NCBI GenBank assembly: GCA_033002965.1 | Contig: JAURVB010006175.1 | Span: 38,379 to 102,378, forward strand | Direction of reading: 5' to 3' | DNA from: Piper betle | Lineage: Eukaryota > Streptophyta > Magnoliopsida > Piperales > Piperaceae | DNA: 64,000 nt | Shown here: positions 11,844 through 23,377 of the stretch, piece after piece | Numbering within the stretch: position 1 is the stretch's first letter | Layout: each line of letters starts with the position of its first letter | Translations under genes and position numbers: made by a program | Notes under the pieces: generated by a model | What the model was told of the DNA's origin: nothing | Database searches by the model: none | What the model saw: only the letters and a program-made list of their open reading frames with translations

Positions 11844-12899
11844 ATGTATTTTTGTAATATATATAGGTGACAATCATGAGTAGGATGAGCCAGACTAGAG
11901 GGAGGAGCAGTGACATCTTTTGCACACACACTTTTCAAATGATAGCATGTTTAATATTTTGAGGATGATGTAATGAAATGCCAAACATGATATGATGTGA
12001 AATGTGAATAGAACGCACACGTGGGTCATGACCCAAGATTCAAAGTGATTGATACAGCCAATTAGAATTCCATGTGAATGAAAATATTTGGAATATATAT
12101 ATATTTGTATATGTTGAATTGACAGGGCCACCCTTAATTACACTTTTGGGGGAGATTCTATCTATTTTATTTTTTTGAAATTTTTAATAATTTTATTGCA
12201 ATTGTTGGTGTGTAAATTGGTTTTCATGTCATTCATGTAGTAGCATGTTAGGTTTATTTTTGTGCATTCATCCATATATAGCGATAGACATCTTCCATCT
12301 CAAGACGTTGAGAGTAGATTCGTAGGGTTGGGTTCAGGTTAGCTAACTTAACCGAGACCAGTGACATTCTGGTTCGGTTCTCGAGCGTGAATCAGATTTG
12401 GGGTGTTACATTCTCTCACCTTCATCCTCTATTCACTGTCGGGCCTACTTTCTTGGAACGTCACTGGCCTTGCCGTCGCCGACATTAGGTCAGGTCCTTC
12501 CTCGCCAACCTTCCCTTTCCCTTGCCTTGCTCGCTCCTTCCTATCTTTCCCTTAGCCAAGCCCTCCCCACATGCCTCACCAACCCCTGTTCGGTGCATGG
12601 CAATGCGCTGCTGTTGTCATTAGTCGGTTGTCACCCCGGCCATACTATCCCCTTCACCTTCACCCTACCCTACTTGCATGCACAGCCACCCTCACCCTTG
12701 TCCCTTGCCAAACAGAACCTATGAAGCCCTTGCCGACCACCCACTGCCATCACCACCAGCCGGTCTTTGCTTTGGCTAGATGCCTTCTTCACGCCCAAGC
12801 CTTGTGCCTAGCCCCAGCCTCAGCCATGTCCTCCTTGGCCGATCAGTAGTCAGGCCGACTGTAGCCGCCGCCGCCATTGTCAGCACTGGGATTAGGTAT

Positions 12900-14564
12900 A
12901 CATCACCATTAATTGATTTGATTTTTATTTCATAGTCACGGATATCATTGCTTGATGAAATTGGGAGGAAGACATAGTTTGATAAGAATAGGGATGCTTT
13001 GATGCAATTATGAAATTGAATTGAATATGCTTAAAATGTCATTGATGATAAGTATTTGATAAGGCTGTGAATAGAGAATGATTTGAAACCCTAGATGTTT
13101 GTGATTAGGATAAATGTTAATTAATTCTTGTAGATAATTGTGAGGTGATTATGATGGGTGATTAAATTGTATAATGGGCTGTAAAATAATTAAGTCAGAC
13201 TTAGATGCATGTCTTGAACAACAAAGAATTAAAGTTAATCATGGAGTGCATTTTGATGTTTTGGATTATTGGAAAACTACTTCGTTGAAATATAAAACCT
13301 TAGGGTCATAACAAATAATATTTTAGCATTTCCACTTTCGTTAGTAGTGTCAGTATCTGCTTTTAATACGGGTGAGAGAGTTATTAGTGATTATCGTACC
13401 AGCTTGAAACTGAACATAATTGAAGCTTAAGTTTGTGCTCAAAATTGGCTACATCCATGGCATTGTTAAAAGAGTAAAGATGAGGATGATGGGAAGGAGA
13501 ACTTAAGTAATAATTTAGATTGTACATGTTACTCCTAAGTGCTTGCTACTTAATAGTGAGTATTGCCTCTACTTATTTTTCTTGGTATGATTGTATTTTT
13601 AGGTTATTTCTATATATTGATGTTATAATATTATTTATGTAGTAAGTTGAAGTATGACTATATCCTAATTTTATATTCAATTTTTCAGATACAAAAGTGA
13701 AATAGTATTCTTTAATATCTACTTCTATTAGTTTGCTTTTGCATCATATATTCAAACACAAGGTATGTTTAAAGTTTCAATATCTACTTCTGTTAGTTGT
13801 TATGATCTTGGTGGTTATTAGAATACACCCATGAACTTTATTCATTGGGATGATTAGTTTAAAGTTTTTCTTTTGAATCTAACAAGAATACTAAAATATA
13901 TTTATTCCTTTTACAAAATTTATTTTTTTATTTAATCTAACATCTTACAATGGATGATATCTATTAATTTTCCCCAGAATGAAGTCTCAATAAAAGCTGT
14001 CTAAATATTAATGAAGGCTATAAAATATAGACTTTTGATAGCTTTCTTTTAAGTTTGGGTTTACAATTCTAAGTATGTTATTTTTATTGGATACGTATAT
14101 TGCTGAATCGTGTCTTAGGTATTTTGTAAAAAAATTGAAACATGGTTGAAACTTGAATAGACCTTTTATTATTGCGATAGTTTATATAAATATATTAATA
14201 GATTATTTTTGTTAATTTTTATCTCTGTAACTGTACATTTTTCTCCCAGACGAGCTACTTTCAACTTCATGTTCGAGCTAATTGCGAGCTCCCAAACGAG
14301 CTAGTTTTAAGCTCCCAAATGAGCTAGTTTTGAGCTCCCAAACGAGTTGGTTTCGAGCTCCCAAATGAGCTAATTTCGAACTCCTTAAAATTTAACAGTT
14401 TAAGTGTATTCAAGCTCGAACAACTTTAGAAACGTTCGAGTCAATTTCGAACATATAGACTCAAAACTCATTCGATATCGAGTTGAGTTTGAACATACTT
14501 CAAGCTATTCGAGTCAAGTTCGAGCACAAGCTGAGCTCGACTCACTCGCTCGTTTAGCAACCCT
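12900..14564. other. AT-rich region of uncertain origin, no gene seen
   Basis: The first few hundred bases resemble the AT-rich part that follows the GC island in the LTR family and may be more of the outer element of 9833-12899. From about 13300 I see no similarity to other parts of the window and no credible ORF. The right end carries a degenerate tandem repeat (14280-14395). Confidence 0.35.
14280..14395. repeat. Degenerate tandem repeat rich in GAGCT
   Basis: Four to five copies of a unit of about 27 bases, close to GAGCTCCCAAACGAGCTAG plus TTTC. GAGCTC/GAGCTAG elements continue more loosely to about 14550. It abuts the broken left end of the LTR that resumes at 14565. Confidence 0.7.
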
Positions 14565-15050
14565 ATATAGAACATGTCATTTTGATGTTATGGTGTGTAT
14601 TTTATTTTATGGGATTTTTCCATATTTTTTGGATTTTTTAAAATTTATTACGAGATAGTTATTATTTTTTACTCTTGTCCGAGTCAAGTCAACTTTTATT
14701 TACAAGATTGCTACCAAATTTCACCCGACACCTTTCCCTTCCAATTCATGCCACCAATGCCAGCTCGGGCCACCGCACCATTGCCGATCGATGCTGCCGA
14801 CCTTCGTCGGGTCATCGCTGAGTCTTTGCCTCACCTTCCTGCCACCATCCGACCTCCACGATGCCACAACATCGCCATGACGTTGCACACCTCGACGTCG
14901 AATCTGCCACCGGCCGCACCGCTCCACCACCGTTGCTCCACCGACGCCCTCCCCCTTTGAGCCAAACCCTTTCCCCGAGACCTAGGGATGCCACTAAGGC
15001 CTGTCTAGAGCCAATCGGACAAGCGATAGACCCCCGGCCAACTCTCCACT

Positions 15051-16640
15051 TGTAACACCCCATTTCGGCTCACCCGTGAACTGACCTGGAAATTTCGCCG
15101 GCGACCGAACCGTTCGCTAATCTACTGGATTCGGTCAAGCCAACCCAGATCTGCCCTCACCATCTTAAGATGGAGATGTGACATGCAAAACATGGATGGA
15201 ACAATTGGGTTCTAACGCAGTCCTACATGCATGCCATGACGTGCAAGCAAAAACAGGACAAACACAATAAATGAGAAATCAAAAGAAAAATATCTATTTT
15301 TATATAAGAACAGATAGAGTTTCCCGTAAAAGTGTAATAAGGGCCAACTTGTCCACCACAGGGATATTTACATATTTTATCAAAATAATATAAAACATAA
15401 CAATTTATCATGACATTCAGTCATTATTATTTTCATTTTCACTTGAGCTGAGTCTGAGCTCCAAGGCTCCCTATTCATTCACATTTATCTACTCGTTTCA
15501 TAGGTAGTTTATCAAAGCATGACACAACATGATTATCATTCACACAGCATCAACGCACCATCATTATACATTATACATGGCAAATACATGTGTGTGCGGT
15601 TCCGTGCTGCTCCTCCGTAGTCCCAACAATGCTTATCATTCGTAGTTCTCACCTACATAAATATAGAAAACCGTTAGTAACGAGTGTTACCGATCCAGAA
15701 AATGACTAATATCAATCTGACACAAGATAGCTAACCCTCCTGTTGAATAAAAACCTCATATACTTCCTCATGAACTCTCACAAGGGCAGTAATGGGAGTC
15801 GTCGCCCTCAGGCGGTGGTGTCCCCTTTCCGTATCTTTCTCTTTCCATAACATTCTCTTTCCTTGGCTATTTAAATTATCCCTTTACGCGGGAAAATCAT
15901 TCTCATTCATCTCAGCCCTCCACGTCCTCCATATTACTCTTGACCCTAAGTACAGGGGCCAAGTACTCTTAGAAATGGGCCTTTAATACCCTTTATGCCA
16001 CAAGTCTAGACATGTACTGCACAATAGTACCCGAAAACCTCCACAATACTCCGGGTTTGAGGAACTCAAAGGTGGAGTTGTTAGGATTCCGCAGGAATTG
16101 AGTGGATGCTCACTAGTTCCAAATCCTCTATTGACTAGCATGTGCCCGCTCGCGTAACACGGTCGTTGAATTTCCCTCATTCCATCTCTCATTGAAAACT
16201 AGAAAACCACATGTATATAGGTTTGGGTAGGGATTTATATAATAGGCCCGAAGGTATTGTGAGCTGGATCTGACGTTTCGAAAACAAACTTGAAGGATCT
16301 CATCCTTGAGGGTTATTAATACGAAAATAATGTACGACTAAATGGCCCGCGTGGAGTGAGATACAATAATTCCACCACTCGACACGTCCTCTTACCTATA
16401 AAAACAAAATGCAATGGAGTATAGAGATAAAACCAGAAAAATAGTGCATACTTTAATATATTTTGATAACTCATTTCTCACCATCTTTTCGATGTTATCA
16501 TCATATATTCAGGAACACTTGACCGTCATCGCTCATAACTCACGGCTGGCCTCGATTCAGCATGCGGTTCATGAAACTGATTCGACTCGAACCGACTGGT
16601 TCGCTATAGTAAAACACTGAATCGAGTCACAGGTTTTACA
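15051..16640 (+). mobile_element. Solo LTR, 1.59 kb, with perfect 5-bp target duplication
   Basis: Begins TGTAACACCCCATTTCGGCT and ends AGGTTTTACA. Both flanking pentamers are CCACT (15046-15050 and 16641-16645), an exact target duplication, and removing the element restores a continuous GC island of the outer LTR. It is the shortest full-ended copy because the GC island present in its relatives is missing. It retains the TATA-like box at 16234 and a weakened second hairpin near 15675. There is no internal coding region, so it is a solo LTR left by recombination, or a non-coding LTR-like element. Confidence 0.85.
16234..16246 (+). promoter_or_regulatory. TATA-like box of the LTR family
   Basis: TTTATATAATAGG here recurs at 55315-55327 and as CTTATATAATAGG near 24008 in plus-orientation copies. 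It recurs as CTATTATATAAA (19251) or ATTATATAAA (about 9701, 11271) in minus-orientation copies. Conservation in otherwise diverged LTRs points to the element's own promoter; the start site is not mapped. Confidence 0.5.
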
Positions 16641-17485
16641 CCACTGGTGCCGGTGTTGGCGATCATCGTCGCCATTGCTGCCCTCACCACCACCACAATA
16701 GGGTTGAGCTCGCCGAGCCGGCACTGACCTATAGCCCCAATTACCTCACTGAAAAACCGTTGAGAATTGCCAGAAAACAATGGATACTGCCGAAAAAATG
16801 GATTTGCTGATATTCGTCAAAAATCGCCGAATTTTTGCTGAATTCGTCCAGCCTAACCCAATCGAACTTACGGTACCGTCGGGCGCCAAATTCAAGTCTT
16901 GAACCATGCGACAAACTATAGTCATCACCGATTGCCGATAGCGTGAGGTATAATTAACTCTGACCTAAGCACTGAAAAGTGATAATTATAAGCACAACAT
17001 GCTGAGATTTGATTAATTGATGTGATAAATATTTTTATTGTAAATAATAGTGAATTTCATGATTTGAGTTGTATTAAAATAAATGGTAAGGAACTAAGTA
17101 AGTAAATGAAGTATGAATGGCTAATCAAATGCAACGTAGCCTAGAAAATCTTATAGGGATTGATGAGTGTGACTTGATGTGATGAGTGCTTTAATGTGAG
17201 TGTGATATAGGATGTATGAATGCATTATAGATTATAGCTGGTGAGATCCCTCGAGTTTGTTTTTGAAAATTCAAATCTAGTTAATGATACCTTTGGGCCA
17301 ACTATAATACAATCCCTACTTAGCTCATAGTAGTTTTCACGAGTTTTTAGTGAGATGTGAAGCAAGGGAAAACTAACAACTGTGCTACGCGAGTGAGCGT
17401 GTGCCAGTCGAAGTGGGCTTTGGATTGGTGAGCGGGTTGTTCTATTCCCAAGGGATCCTGACAACTCCACCTTTGAGTTCTTTCA

Positions 17486-20424
17486 TGTAAAACCCACAAT
17501 TCGAGTCAGAGTTTTATATTCAGAACCGGCCGGTTCGACCATTATTTTTGAGTCGAGTTAGTTTCAGAACACGTGTATTGAGCCGACGCCAGTCGTGTGT
17601 ATGAGCTATGAGGGTCATGCATACCCAAGTATATGATGATAACGACATGAACACAGCAGAACAAAATGAGTTATCAGAATATATGAGAGTATGCCACTTA
17701 CTTTTGTTTATTTTTATATATAGTGGATCGTAGAATTAGTCTTAGGCCGTTTACCGCATTAGGACGGGTTACGAGCAGTTTGGGTGGGTTGATAGTTCTA
17801 GAGCATATCATTATGATGTTTTGGTGTTTTTTTAATTTTATAGGATTTTTCCCGATTTTTATGGAATTTTTTAGGATTTATGGCGACTTAATTATTATTT
17901 TTGACTCAAGCCAAAGACGAGTCAAGTAATATTTACAAGTTTGCCACCAGCCCTTTTCTTCCCTCCCAACGTTTTCTTCCCCAAACACTTGCCCCGACGC
18001 CGCCCCGTGCAGCGTCACCGCCGCCGCTGTCGACACCGGCCGGTTGCCCGTCGTCATTGCCATGCTCCGCCGCGGCGGTGCCATGCCACCCCGAGCACCC
18101 CGGCCATCGTCCGGCCTCCACGACGCCGGATCGCCACACCAAGCACTGTGCCCGCATTGCGCTCGCGTCGCCGATTCCGCCGCCGCCGACCATCGTAGCC
18201 ACCATCTAGTGGTTGCATCGACACCCTCAACCACCCAACGACCTTTCTCAACCGGAGCGGAGGCCATCGCCGCCTAGGCCAGCCGAATCGAGTCACCCAT
18301 CGCTGCCACCACTACTTTAGCCATTTTTCGGCGAACTGCCACCTCTGCCGACCATGTCGACGCCGTAGACGCATCGGGCTCGCCGAGCCGGTCCCAATAG
18401 TACCCAGTATGACCCCTATCCAGCTAGTAGACACCACCGGAAACCGGTGGGGAGGTGCCGGAAAACCACTAAAGACGCCAGAAAACAGCCAAAACTTGCC
18501 AGAAAACTGGATTCACTGGAGTTTGCCGAATCTTCCGCGGAGCTCATCCAGTCGATCCCGATTGAACTTCGGACGCTGATGAGTGCCGAATTCGAGCTCC
18601 GAGACACGCAACGAAACCTTAGTCGTCGTCGATTGCCGATGACATGAGGTATAATTACCTCTGAGTTAGTTATTTAAAATTGATGATTGTTAGCACAGCA
18701 TGCTAGGATTGAATAATTGTCATGATAAATGTACGATTATGAGTGCAGTGATGATTGCATGATGCAATTAATTGGGAATGAATAGTGAGTGATCTAATGA
18801 GGTAGATCGAGTTTGAGCATGCTAATCAAGTATGACGTAACTTAGAAAAATAGTATAAAATTGGTTTGAATAGGATGACTTAGAATTATTTTCACATTAT
18901 GATTATTTTACTGTTGATGGATGTTATTCGTATTGTGTGTGATGTTCATTGAGTTTGATGCATCATTTAGTTAGCGGGCGTTAGTATTTAGTTTTGATGT
19001 GTAGGTACAAAGTAGGAGCTCGTCGCCTAGGCGCGATGACACGCTTGGAGCTTCTACCAGGTCCGTTTAGGAATCGTCTCTGTTTTACGTTCTTTTCTGT
19101 TGTATGTTTATTTTATTATTTGTAAGACGGGTTAAGTGGGGATTTATTGGATCCCACTTAACTCGGGTCATTTAACCAAACAGTTTTTCGGATTAATAAC
19201 CCCTCGAGGATGATTTTGAAAACAAGATCTACCACAAATTGCCTTTGGGTCTATTATATAAATTCCTACCCAGACCTATATATATGTAGTTTTTGCGTTT
19301 TCAGTGAGACGAGAGATGGAGAAACCGACTGCACGTACCATGAGCAGATGCCGTGATAGTCAAAGCGGGCTCTAGATTAGTGCCAGTGGACTGTTCCATT
19401 CCCGAGGGATCCTGACAACTCCGCATTTGAGATCCTCACACCCAGAGAACGTGGAGGTTTACGGGTACTGTTTAGTACAGTGCATGTCCGGACTTGTGGT
19501 TCAAAGGGTACTAAAGGCGACTGCCTGAGAGTACTCGGCCTTCATGCTCAAGGCCAGGAGAAATATGGAGGTAAGGAGAAGGCTTAGGATTTGAGACCAG
19601 AAAATGGAGTAAGAAAATGCCGAGAGCGGCATCAGCAACAGCAGATCAGGAAGTTCGGGATGCTACCGGGTCTGCAGCCTAGTGGCTCCTCAGTAGTGCC
19701 CTTCAGAGTGTTCACGTGGAGTATATGATGTTTTCTTTCATATGAGAGTTTGCTCTCATAGCCAGCTTTTTATAGTTATTTTATTTTTCGGACCAGTAAC
19801 ACTTGTTACTGACGTGTTTTTATACTATATGTAGGTAATAATCACGAGTTGGAAGAGCCAGCTTGGACGGAGGAGCACTATTGTCGCTTGCACACATGTC
19901 AGTCAATAGAGTGGTTAATATTCTATTTATGATGCTATTATGTTGTGAATGATGTGAAATGCTAAGACATGATAGGATATGATTAAATGCAATGAGATGA
20001 TGTTATGACGTGATGAAAAGCTAAGACATGATTACAAGAGGTGAAATGTGATTAGAGTGCGCAGCGGAAGTGTGGTGGGTTGAAACCCAAGTTCCATAAT
20101 GAGTACAGTATATTAGATTATGTGTGATTGAAATTGTTGATATATGCATATATATATTAGTATATGTTATTTTGATAGGGTGGACCCCAATTGCACTTTT
20201 AGGGGAGACTCTGTCCATTTTATTTTAGAATTTTTATTGAATTTGATCGTAATTGTATTAATGTGTACTTTGAATTGCATGTCACTCATGTAGTACCATG
20301 TTAGGGTTTGTGCATTCATCCATGCATGATGAGTAATATCTTCATCTTAAGACGCCGAGATTAGATCCGCGTGAGTTGGGTTTGGGTTAGCCGACCTAAC
20401 CGGGGCCGGATTTGGGGTGTTACA
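17486..20424 (-). mobile_element. Solo LTR, 2.94 kb, reverse orientation, nested
   Basis: Plus-strand view starts TGTAAAACCCACAATTCGAG and ends GGGGTGTTACA. Flanks TTTCA and GTTAA match at three of five positions, so the duplication is decayed. The outer LTR clearly continues on both sides, which fixes the ends. It contains a GC island (17940-18640), the CGCCTAGGCGCGATGACACG block near 19022, a TATA-like box at 19251 and the hairpin pair at 19742-19811. ORFs within the island (17878-18296, 18447-18647) overlap in several frames on both strands and are not proteins. Confidence 0.75.
19742..19811. promoter_or_regulatory. Paired hairpins in the LTR
   Basis: ATGAGAGTTTGCTCTCAT at 19742-19759 and CAGTAACACTTGTTACTG at 19794-19811 are identical in sequence to the pair at 11777-11843, although the surrounding sequence differs more. 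Confidence 0.55.
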
Positions 20425-23377
20425 GTTAAACCCAAAGACGTGTGGAGGTTTAAAGGTACTTCAATGCAGCACATGTCTATACTTGTGGTTTTAAAGGGTA
20501 CTCAAGGCGCATGCCTGAGAGTACTCGACTTTTGTGTTTAAGGTCAGGAGTGATACAAAAGATGTAAAGGGTTGAAGGAACAGAAATTGATTTTTCCTAC
20601 GCAAGGGATAGTTTAAAGTTGCCAAAGAATGATATGAGATAGAATGGGACGTTATCAAGCTGAGGCCGACAACTCCTAATAAGATCCCTTATGAGAGATT
20701 CTATGAGGAAATATAATAATGTTTTCATTTAACAGGAGAGTCAACTCTACTGTGCCAGATTGTTATTAATTATTTTTGGACCGGTAATGTTTGTTATTGA
20801 CATTTTTCTATTATCAATATAGGTGAGAATCTTGTAGACTGAGAGCCGTCAAGAATGCAGAGAAGCAACAACGTACTGACACACATGAACCTGCCGAATG
20901 GAATTGATATGGTTAAATGATGAATTGCTTTGGATGATGCAAATTGAATATATTTTCTATGAATTGATAAAATATTTTGTATGGGATTAAAAATTGTGAA
21001 TAGAACTGAACAGGTTGATCAATGGAGTCTAGACTCGGGGTCCAGAAGATCAGAAATGAATAGAATGAAAATGTTGAAAGAAAACATCATGTTTGTGATA
21101 TGTTTTTCCACTGTCATTTAAGTGTGTGTATATATATATATATATATATGTATTGTTTACTATTGACAGGGTGGTCCCTATCACACTTTTAGGGGAGACT
21201 TTATCCATTTTGTTTTAAAAATAATTATTTTCTTTGAACTTTTCATGTGTTTGTTTTGTTTTGCATATCATAACATCCATTTAGAACAACATTATAACCT
21301 AAGCATCCAATCAATGCATTGTATGCTTCATCACCATCTTGAGATGCCGAAGTTAGATCTAAGTCAGCTTAATCGAATCAAGTAGATTAGCGAACAGTTT
21401 GGCTGTCGGTAACATTTTCGGTTTAGTTCACGGGTAAACCGAAACGGGTGTACACTAAAAGAAGAAGAAATAAAATCCTCATGCTACAAAACGAAAGTGG
21501 AGATTATAAGGATAAAAAGGAAGACTATTGCTGAAATATTCTTGCACTCTTGGATTATGGTCACGATTGCTGACGGAAACAGAGATTATTCTTTTGTTGC
21601 TTACATCTTTTCATTTGTTATCACTGAAAATGAGAACAATGAATTCATCAGTATTCCAACTGCAGAGGAGATCACAAACGTTACCAAATCTTTAAATTCG
21701 TGGAAGGCACCAGGACCTGACAAGGTTTAATGGAGAATTTTACAAAAAATACTCTGGGCATAATAGGGCACATCATTGTTTCCTTCATTCATTCTTACTT
21801 TTGTGGGTACTTTAGTTTGACTCATATCTATCAAACATTCATTGTCCCCATCCCAAAATGTGATGGACCACAGGTTGTTAATGGCTTAAGACCAATTAAT
21901 CTCTGTAATGAGTTATATTAAATCATTTCCAAAATTATGTGGTTGAATGGAATCTTGTGAAATCAATTTTATTCGTATGTGGGTTTCTCCAACAAGTGGT
22001 GTGCACTTATCTTGAATTGTATCTCAACTACTTCTATTTCAGTTCTTCTCGATGGAGCTCCATATGGATATTTAAAGCCTACTAGGGGAATGAGGAAAGA
22101 CGATCCCAGTTATCCTTATCTCATCATCCTCATGGCTGTTACTTGGATGCTTAATAAATGCGGCCAGAATCACTTGATTAAAGAAGTTAAAGTTGCAAAG
22201 GATGCTCCTCCCATTACTCATTTGCTGTATGCTAATGACATCATGCTATTTACAGAAGCTACAATTGAAAGAATTCAGGAAGTAATGAGAGTGTTGGAAA
22301 GATTCCAGTTGATTACTTGACAACAAATTAGTCTTGAAAAATCCGAATGTATCCTCCCCAATAACTTACACCCACAGGTTAAAACACAGTTACTTTGGGT
22401 TGTTCACATGTGCCTCATATGCCTGGAGATATTTCTTACCTCGGCATGCCGATCTTCAGTGGTAATGGAAGAACACAATGGTTTCGGCCTCTTATTTCAA
22501 AAATTGGAAATAAAATCTACGGATGGAGAATTCACAAAATTTCCTATGCTTGGAGATCATGGCTAATTCAAACTATTAGAAACACAATGTCAAAACTATA
22601 TAATGAAAGATCAATTTGGCCCAAGCTGAGTTCTGGTGGGGGAAAGAAAATAATCGTTTTGTATATTCTTGAAATGAAAAGATAAATGTATACCTAAAAG
22701 CATGGGAGGAATTGGCATCCGAGATTCATCAACAATGATATTGCTCAGTTAACTAAGCTTGAATGAAGAATTTTAACACAACTTGAAACCTTGATTGCAC
22801 AAGTTATTATGGCAAAGTACGGAAGAGATATAGAGATCCAAATCATCAATGTCAAATGGACTCAAGCTGGGATTTAGTGAAATTCAAAAGAAATCTTTAT
22901 GAACAATTGGCTTTGGTGAAAAGATAAGATTGGGAGTTGATCCTTGGGTGGCTAATGCACCTGAGAAAATACCACGGCTCAATCCAAGATTTCATAATTT
23001 AATTTATTATCCTATCACATCTAATCAACAAAAGGAAAGGGGTATGGAGTACAAACAAGGTGAATCAATTATTTCACCCGGCAGATGCTAGAGCTTAAAC
23101 TCCCTTGTCCTAATAATACAAAGGAAGACAAACTCATTTGGTTGCCAGCAAAAAAGGAAAATTCACTCTGAAGTCAGCAGCTCATTCACTTATAAACCAT
23201 GTTGTCCTGCGGGATGAAAGTGTGATGTGGAAAAGTTGGTGCAATAGAAAAATTCCACGTCATACTCTTATTTTTTTGTTGGAGAATAGGCATGAATATT
23301 TTGAGTACAAAAACAAATATAATCAAACAGAAAATCATAAAAGAGACTACATGCCCAATTTGTGGAGGTTCATATGA

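Larger units (their letters stand above)
10052..12410 (-). mobile_element. Solo LTR, 2.36 kb, reverse orientation
   Basis: In plus-strand view it begins TGTAAAACCCGTGATTCGAG and ends GGTGTTACA, so on the minus strand it reads TGTAACACC...GGTTTTACA with TG/CA ends. Flanking pentamers are TTCTT and TTCTC, one mismatch from a 5-bp duplication. It contains the family blocks in order: a 20-bp tandem array in place of most of the GC island, the CACCATCTAGGCGCA block, a TATA-like box near 11271, two hairpins at 11777-11843 and the terminal GGTTAGCTAACTTAACCGAG region. There is no protease, RT or integrase, and no second LTR. Confidence 0.7.
9833..12899 (-). mobile_element. Remnant of an outer LTR split by the LTR at 10052-12410
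   Basis: The pieces 9833-10051 and 12411-12899 are both Ser/Pro/Cys-codon-like GC-rich sequence resembling the GC island of this LTR family. The right piece ends with GGGATTAGGTATA, similar to the AGGTATAATTACC sequence that follows the island in other copies. The simplest reading is one island interrupted by the later insertion. ORFs in it (9642-10007, 12398-12849) are compositional. The outer ends were not located. Confidence 0.4.
14565..21454 (-). mobile_element. Outer LTR copy split by two later LTR insertions
   Basis: Three segments join into one family member of about 2.36 kb: 14565-15050 (AT-rich start and GC island), 16641-17485 (rest of island, AGGTATAATTAAC, then the block with GATCCTGACAACTCCACC) and 20425-21454 (GTGTGGAGGTTTAAAGGTAC through TTTTAGGGGAGACTTTATCC to the terminal GGGTGTACA). 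Its left end is truncated at the GAGCT repeat. The interruptions are the LTRs at 15051-16640 and 17486-20424. ORFs at 14595-15063 and 16746-16928 belong to its GC island and are not genes. Confidence 0.6.

Noticed and set aside
17878..18296. Six ORFs of 77-129 codons in a GC-rich block
   Set aside because: All frames are open because of composition. The block is the GC island of an LTR and its content varies between copies without codon conservation.
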